Shown here: positions 60,092-64,000 of the stretch, piece after piece
How the letters are laid out: each line of letters starts with the position of its first letter
Position numbering within the stretch: the first letter of the stretch is position 1
Assembly (NCBI GenBank): GCA_015680685.1
Contig: MNCI01034785.1
Location: 657,241 to 721,240 of the forward strand
Direction: 5' to 3'
Origin: Gnetum montanum
Taxonomy: Eukaryota; Streptophyta; Gnetopsida; Gnetales; Gnetaceae
DNA: 64,000 nt
The notes under the pieces: generated by a model
The model's input: only the letters and a program-made list of their open reading frames with translations
Databases searched by the model: none
What the model was told of the DNA's origin: nothing
Made by a program: the position numbers and the translations under genes

Positions 60092-60110
60092 CTACTTTTT
60101 AATACCAAAT
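60092..60110 (-). other. Primer binding site of chromovirus (decayed iMet type)
   Basis: On the minus strand, right after the 5' LTR: ATT then TGGTATTAAAAAG, compared with TGGTATCAGAGC. Confidence 0.65.
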
Positions 60111-63100
60111 TGTAACACGCTTCTTCCTACCCTTAGAATGAAAAGCATTACATGCGGTAAGAATGGATAACAAATGTTAATCATGGTAGAGTAATGAAAT
60201 CGATTCTTTCTAACATAGTGAAAGGAAGTATGGTTAAGCCATGACCAAAATGATAAAGAAGATATTAAATGATGGTAGGAAAATATGAACAAATTATATA
60301 TTTTAATATTAAGATAAATATATATATATAAGTAATAAAGATTTAAATTACAAGCAACCAATAAAGAAATCTCAAATTCAATAACATTATAAATTTTATA
60401 ATTATCCTATCAAAATACATCTTATATAAAGATATCTAATAGGTTCTCATTCTTACTACATAATTCATACTTCATACAAGTCTACTATAAAAGACTAAGC
60501 ACATGAATCATATTTATATACATCTACTTATGAAATAGCAATTATAATTCCAACATGTGTTATGAACATATCTAAGGTACCACATGCACTCCATGCTCTT
60601 CCTAGACTGAAATACTTATACATAAAACAATAATATCATCTATCGTTGAGTGAGTAACCTTGGCACCATATTTCAACTAAATCAAGGATAGGTCTCATGG
60701 GAGCTAGGTAAGGCATGATAAACTGCAAAGCATATCCAAACATAGAGCCATCATAGATATCCAAGATCATGCATCAACATGGAACTAAGAATCCATAAAC
60801 ATGCCAAAAATCCAATGTCATACAATTATCCAACAAGCATGGAATCAATCCATTTAACCATTGCAATGGTCCAGTACCCACATTCATCCATTCCATTCAT
60901 CAAATGAACAAACAAGGAAGCTAACATGCACCACACTCATTGTCAATGTGTACCAAGTTTTTATGAATACTTTTAGGTTTCAAATTAATGTTTCCAACAA
61001 AATATCAAATTACCATGTGCATGGATTTGTTAGTCTTAATGAACCAAGATGTCCCACTGGATCCCCACTAAGGTTTCCACACATGTTGGTGTTAGATATT
61101 TCTTAGTGGATCTTACCTCTAACATTCTAGAGGAACCAAAAAAAATACTAATGAGCCATGGAACACCCTCTATTACTATATGGGGCCTATACCAAGAGCC
61201 ACGCTAATGCATTGGCAATGAGGGTCAATCATAAGAATTAACTCCAAGGAGCCCATCTCCAATTAGCCATAAACTTAGTGCGAGCTTCACCATCCAACAC
61301 ATAGCAAACATTCAAATCATGACATCATCCATCCATCTCACAATCATCAAAATATGGTAAACTATCATTGATGGTGGAGGGATTCAACATCATTTTTACA
61401 TAAGCTAGCAAAAGGACCATCAAACCAATATGTCATAGTGCAATCCAAATCCCAGCAATCTAACATGTTCAGCAATAATTCCAAGATTAACAATCTGGCA
61501 TGTCCCAACAAATTCAATTGTCTAGGAATCCAAAAAAAAATCGAATCAACCAAGGTTACAAGACATATTCAAGAGATCCAATCCTCCAAATTCATAACAT
61601 GCCAAATCACAAGACCAAGCTCAACAACATACTTGCCCCAAAGGCCAAAAGATTCAATAATAAATTAAAAGTCAAATCCTTTCACAATTTTCAATGGGCA
61701 ATATCCAAAAACTTCAAAAGAGATATAGTAATGCCAAGGATCAAATTCAAAAAATGATATACATCTCCCAACAACATCACTAGAATTCATCTTCTCAAAC
61801 TATATTTACTAAATATTGGGTAAACTACAACCATAAATGAAACTCCTATAACTGACACATTCCTACAAATTTCCTCATAATTAATGATCCTTCTAAAAGC
61901 TAATATCCATACTTAGTTACTAGAAATATATTTAAACAATTACAAATTCATAGCAATAGATATCAATCCAACATTATAAGTAATTAGAAAGAGAGACATA
62001 ATGAGTGACTAAAAGTAAATTTCTTATAACTCTATCAAAAATAATGTTTTTTACTTCTATTACTTAGGTTGACAATTTGACATCCATGTATAAGCCTCAT
62101 AAAAATTTTAGGAGAAACTAACCTATAGATAAGTAGCTATTAATAGATGAATTTCTCTTTTAGATTTCTACATAAATTTAGATAACCCTCAAAGATGGAA
62201 TCATAAATTTATATTTCTAGTTCTTCTATTTGGATTTGGATGGTATATATGCTAAGTATCATATGAAAATTTTAGAACCAAAGACATAATCAACATAGAG
62301 ATATATCCTTACGTCTAGACTCTATTAGAATTTCTATGATTCTAGATAGCATTACAAGAATAATGTAGTGTCTTATCTACAATGAATTCCAATGTAATTC
62401 CTTCATCACGTTGTAGATAATGTCTTCAGGATTCCAACAATAGATAGATCACAACCACATTCAAAGTATAGAGAGATATATGTGCATTTTATCAAGCACT
62501 ATAAAACCCTCAAAATGCAAAGTTCATAGAAAGTACTTTAAATTAGGAAAAACAACAAATCCAGCAATGAAATTATAGATTTAGAATGTGGAAGTAATGC
62601 CCATCCTGAATATGCTAGATCTACAAGATTTTCCGTTCATTAAAATAAAACCTAACTATGATCTATGAAAAACCCTATGAATTGAAACAACCATGAAAAG
62701 GGAGCCAAGATTACTCTCCTAGAATGTTGCTAGATTTTTTTTTAAATGAGTCACTTCCACATGCTCCCTAGAACACCACACTTCACATATGCCTCCAACC
62801 TAGTAGCACTCCAACCCAAAATCTAAGAGGTTAAGAATGCTCGGGTGAAGGGAGTGTGTGTAGTTTTTAAAGACTTCTTCCTTAGTCCATCTACCCCCAA
62901 AACCCATGTGATCTAGCTAACCTCTCTTGTCTACTTCCAAGATCCATGTGACTCATCTACCTTCCTCCACATTAATCTAATTAATGACCAAGATAAATTT
63001 AAAATTAAATAGATAAATCACATGTCATTCAATCATAGTTATACCATGTCCATGCCATAGATTTCATGAGAACCTACCACAACTCATTCACCCGATTAGT

Positions 63101-63269
63101 GCTCACTAGTGATAGGTAAAAGTAATTAACATGCATAATGGTGAAAATTAGTAAACATGAGAGATAAAAATTAAATATTAATATGCATATAAGAGTTAAT
63201 ATTAATATTATTAACCATCCTCAACAAGGTCAAAGCTTATTAACCTTTGCTAAAATATGGGTTGTTACA
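60111..63269 (-). repeat. 5' LTR of chromovirus (right copy)
   Basis: 3,159 bp; plus-strand ends TGTAACACGC and GGGTTGTTACA. Pairs with 52259-55595. ORFs within it match ORFs at the same places of the other copy only because the DNA is repeated. Confidence 0.92.
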
Positions 63270-63274
63270 ATTAT
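63270..63274. repeat. Right target-site duplication of chromovirus (ATTAT)
   Basis: Same as 52254-52258. Confidence 0.92.
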
Positions 63275-64000
63275 CTACCTTAAATAAGAATTCCTTACTC
63301 TTATAAGTGGAATAATAATAAGAATTTTTGAAAAGAACTTGTTGAGAAATGGTGCAAGAATGTACATGTTGCAATCAAAAAATAAGTGAAGTATTAATTG
63401 AATGCCAAAGAATACAATATTCTGAATGATCATGAGCTTGTAAGAGTAGGAGTCTATCTATATGTAAAATTCATGGTTCACTATGCAACATTTCTCTATG
63501 TTGAAGATTACAAAGATTATGAAATTTTAAGTGTAGTAATGAGATTGTTGATAATTGAGAAAAAAATGAAGATTCAAATGCATTGCTCCAAACATAAATC
63601 ATAAAATATAATAAGATAAAGAAAGGTTTTCAGAATTTTTCTCAGTTAGTGGAACAACACAAGACATATATTAATCCTAAGTTATAGTTACTAGATAAAG
63701 AATAAGAAAAGCAAGCTCAGTCTATAAATACAATGGGAGTAGTTGCAAAGAGAAAGGACAAGTATTAATAGGTCAATGAAGTTAAGAATAAATATTCTTG
63801 GCTCAAGAAAGAGGTGAATGATCTTCATAACACCAACTAGGAACTTATCAATGAGCATCAAGAATTACAAAAAAATATTTATGAAGCTAAGGAATGCATG
63901 CATATCATAAGTTTGTCTCCTCAAGAATATAGATTAAAGTTAAGTTCTAAAAAAGTAAATTTTCTACATATCAAGAATATTTTACACAATTATAAAAAGA
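63275..64000 (+). pseudogene. Element C interior, right part (unclassified, coiled coil)
   Basis: Resumes after the chromovirus. A 68-codon open frame at 63398-63604 (NILNDHELVRVGVYLYVKF, DYKDYEILSVVMRLLIIEKK), then broken frames from about 63750 read VNEVKNKYSWLKKEVNDLHNTN, ELINEHQELQKNIYEAK and LSPQEYRLKLSSKK, Lys/Glu/Leu-rich with heptad spacing that suggests a coiled coil. No known domain recognised; it runs off the window. Confidence 0.4.

Larger units (their letters stand above)
52259..63269 (-). mobile_element. Ty3/gypsy chromovirus (Tekay/Del-like), full length, decayed
   Basis: 11,011 bp bounded by paired LTRs over 3 kb each and a perfect 5-bp duplication. Minus-strand order: primer site, gag with zinc knuckle, protease, RT, RNase H, integrase, chromodomain-like end, polypurine tract. 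Very long LTRs, the initiator-Met-type primer site and a C-terminal chromodomain fit the Tekay/Del group. Both LTRs are full of differences, so the copy is old. Confidence 0.92.

Overview
The window looks like intergenic DNA from a large plant nuclear genome, most likely a seed plant and quite possibly a gymnosperm. It is AT-rich. I found no intact host gene, rRNA, tRNA or CRISPR. Almost everything I can recognise is decayed LTR retrotransposon, inserted one into another. The species cannot be named from this sequence alone.

Layout. 1-4446 (+): 3' part of a mosaic element, with Ty3/gypsy protease, then Ty1/copia integrase and RT, then a gypsy 3' module and LTR. 4447-14133: older mixed DNA with a likely solo LTR (5480-5999), a hAT-type MITE (6080-6326), a CpG-rich low-copy-looking island (about 6840-7740), tandem repeats and LTR-like promoter pieces. 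14134-34362 (+): an almost complete Ty3/gypsy element ('outer', Athila-like by its tRNA-Asp-type primer site and long 3' region) with target-site duplication AATTT. A related shorter element ('inner', 16719-23698, duplication CTTTG) sits inside its gag. Inner keeps LTRs, gag and protease but has lost RT, integrase and the extra 3' ORF.

34368-49345: a minus-strand coiled-coil region, a plus-strand gypsy fragment of the same family split by a solo LTR and cut by a minus-strand copia element (39326-43575), AT-rich DNA with a gag scrap, and a second minus-strand copia element (about 46880-49345). 49346-64000 (+): an element with an initiator-Met primer site and an unclassified interior ('C'). It is split by a complete minus-strand chromovirus (52259-63269, duplication ATTAT) with LTRs over 3 kb and gag, protease, RT, RNase H, integrase and chromodomain remnants.

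How the parts relate. Outer, inner, the mosaic and the two gypsy fragments belong to one family: they share LTR U5 sequence or coding modules. Outer is the only copy with a whole set of domains, but it is dead: stops, frameshifts and lost catalytic residues are visible. Inner could only have moved with enzymes supplied by a relative. The points most worth following are the gypsy/copia mosaic, the extra coiled-coil ORF in the env position, the repeated polypurine-tract-like motifs and palindrome-rich U3 regions of this family, and the unclassified interior of element C.
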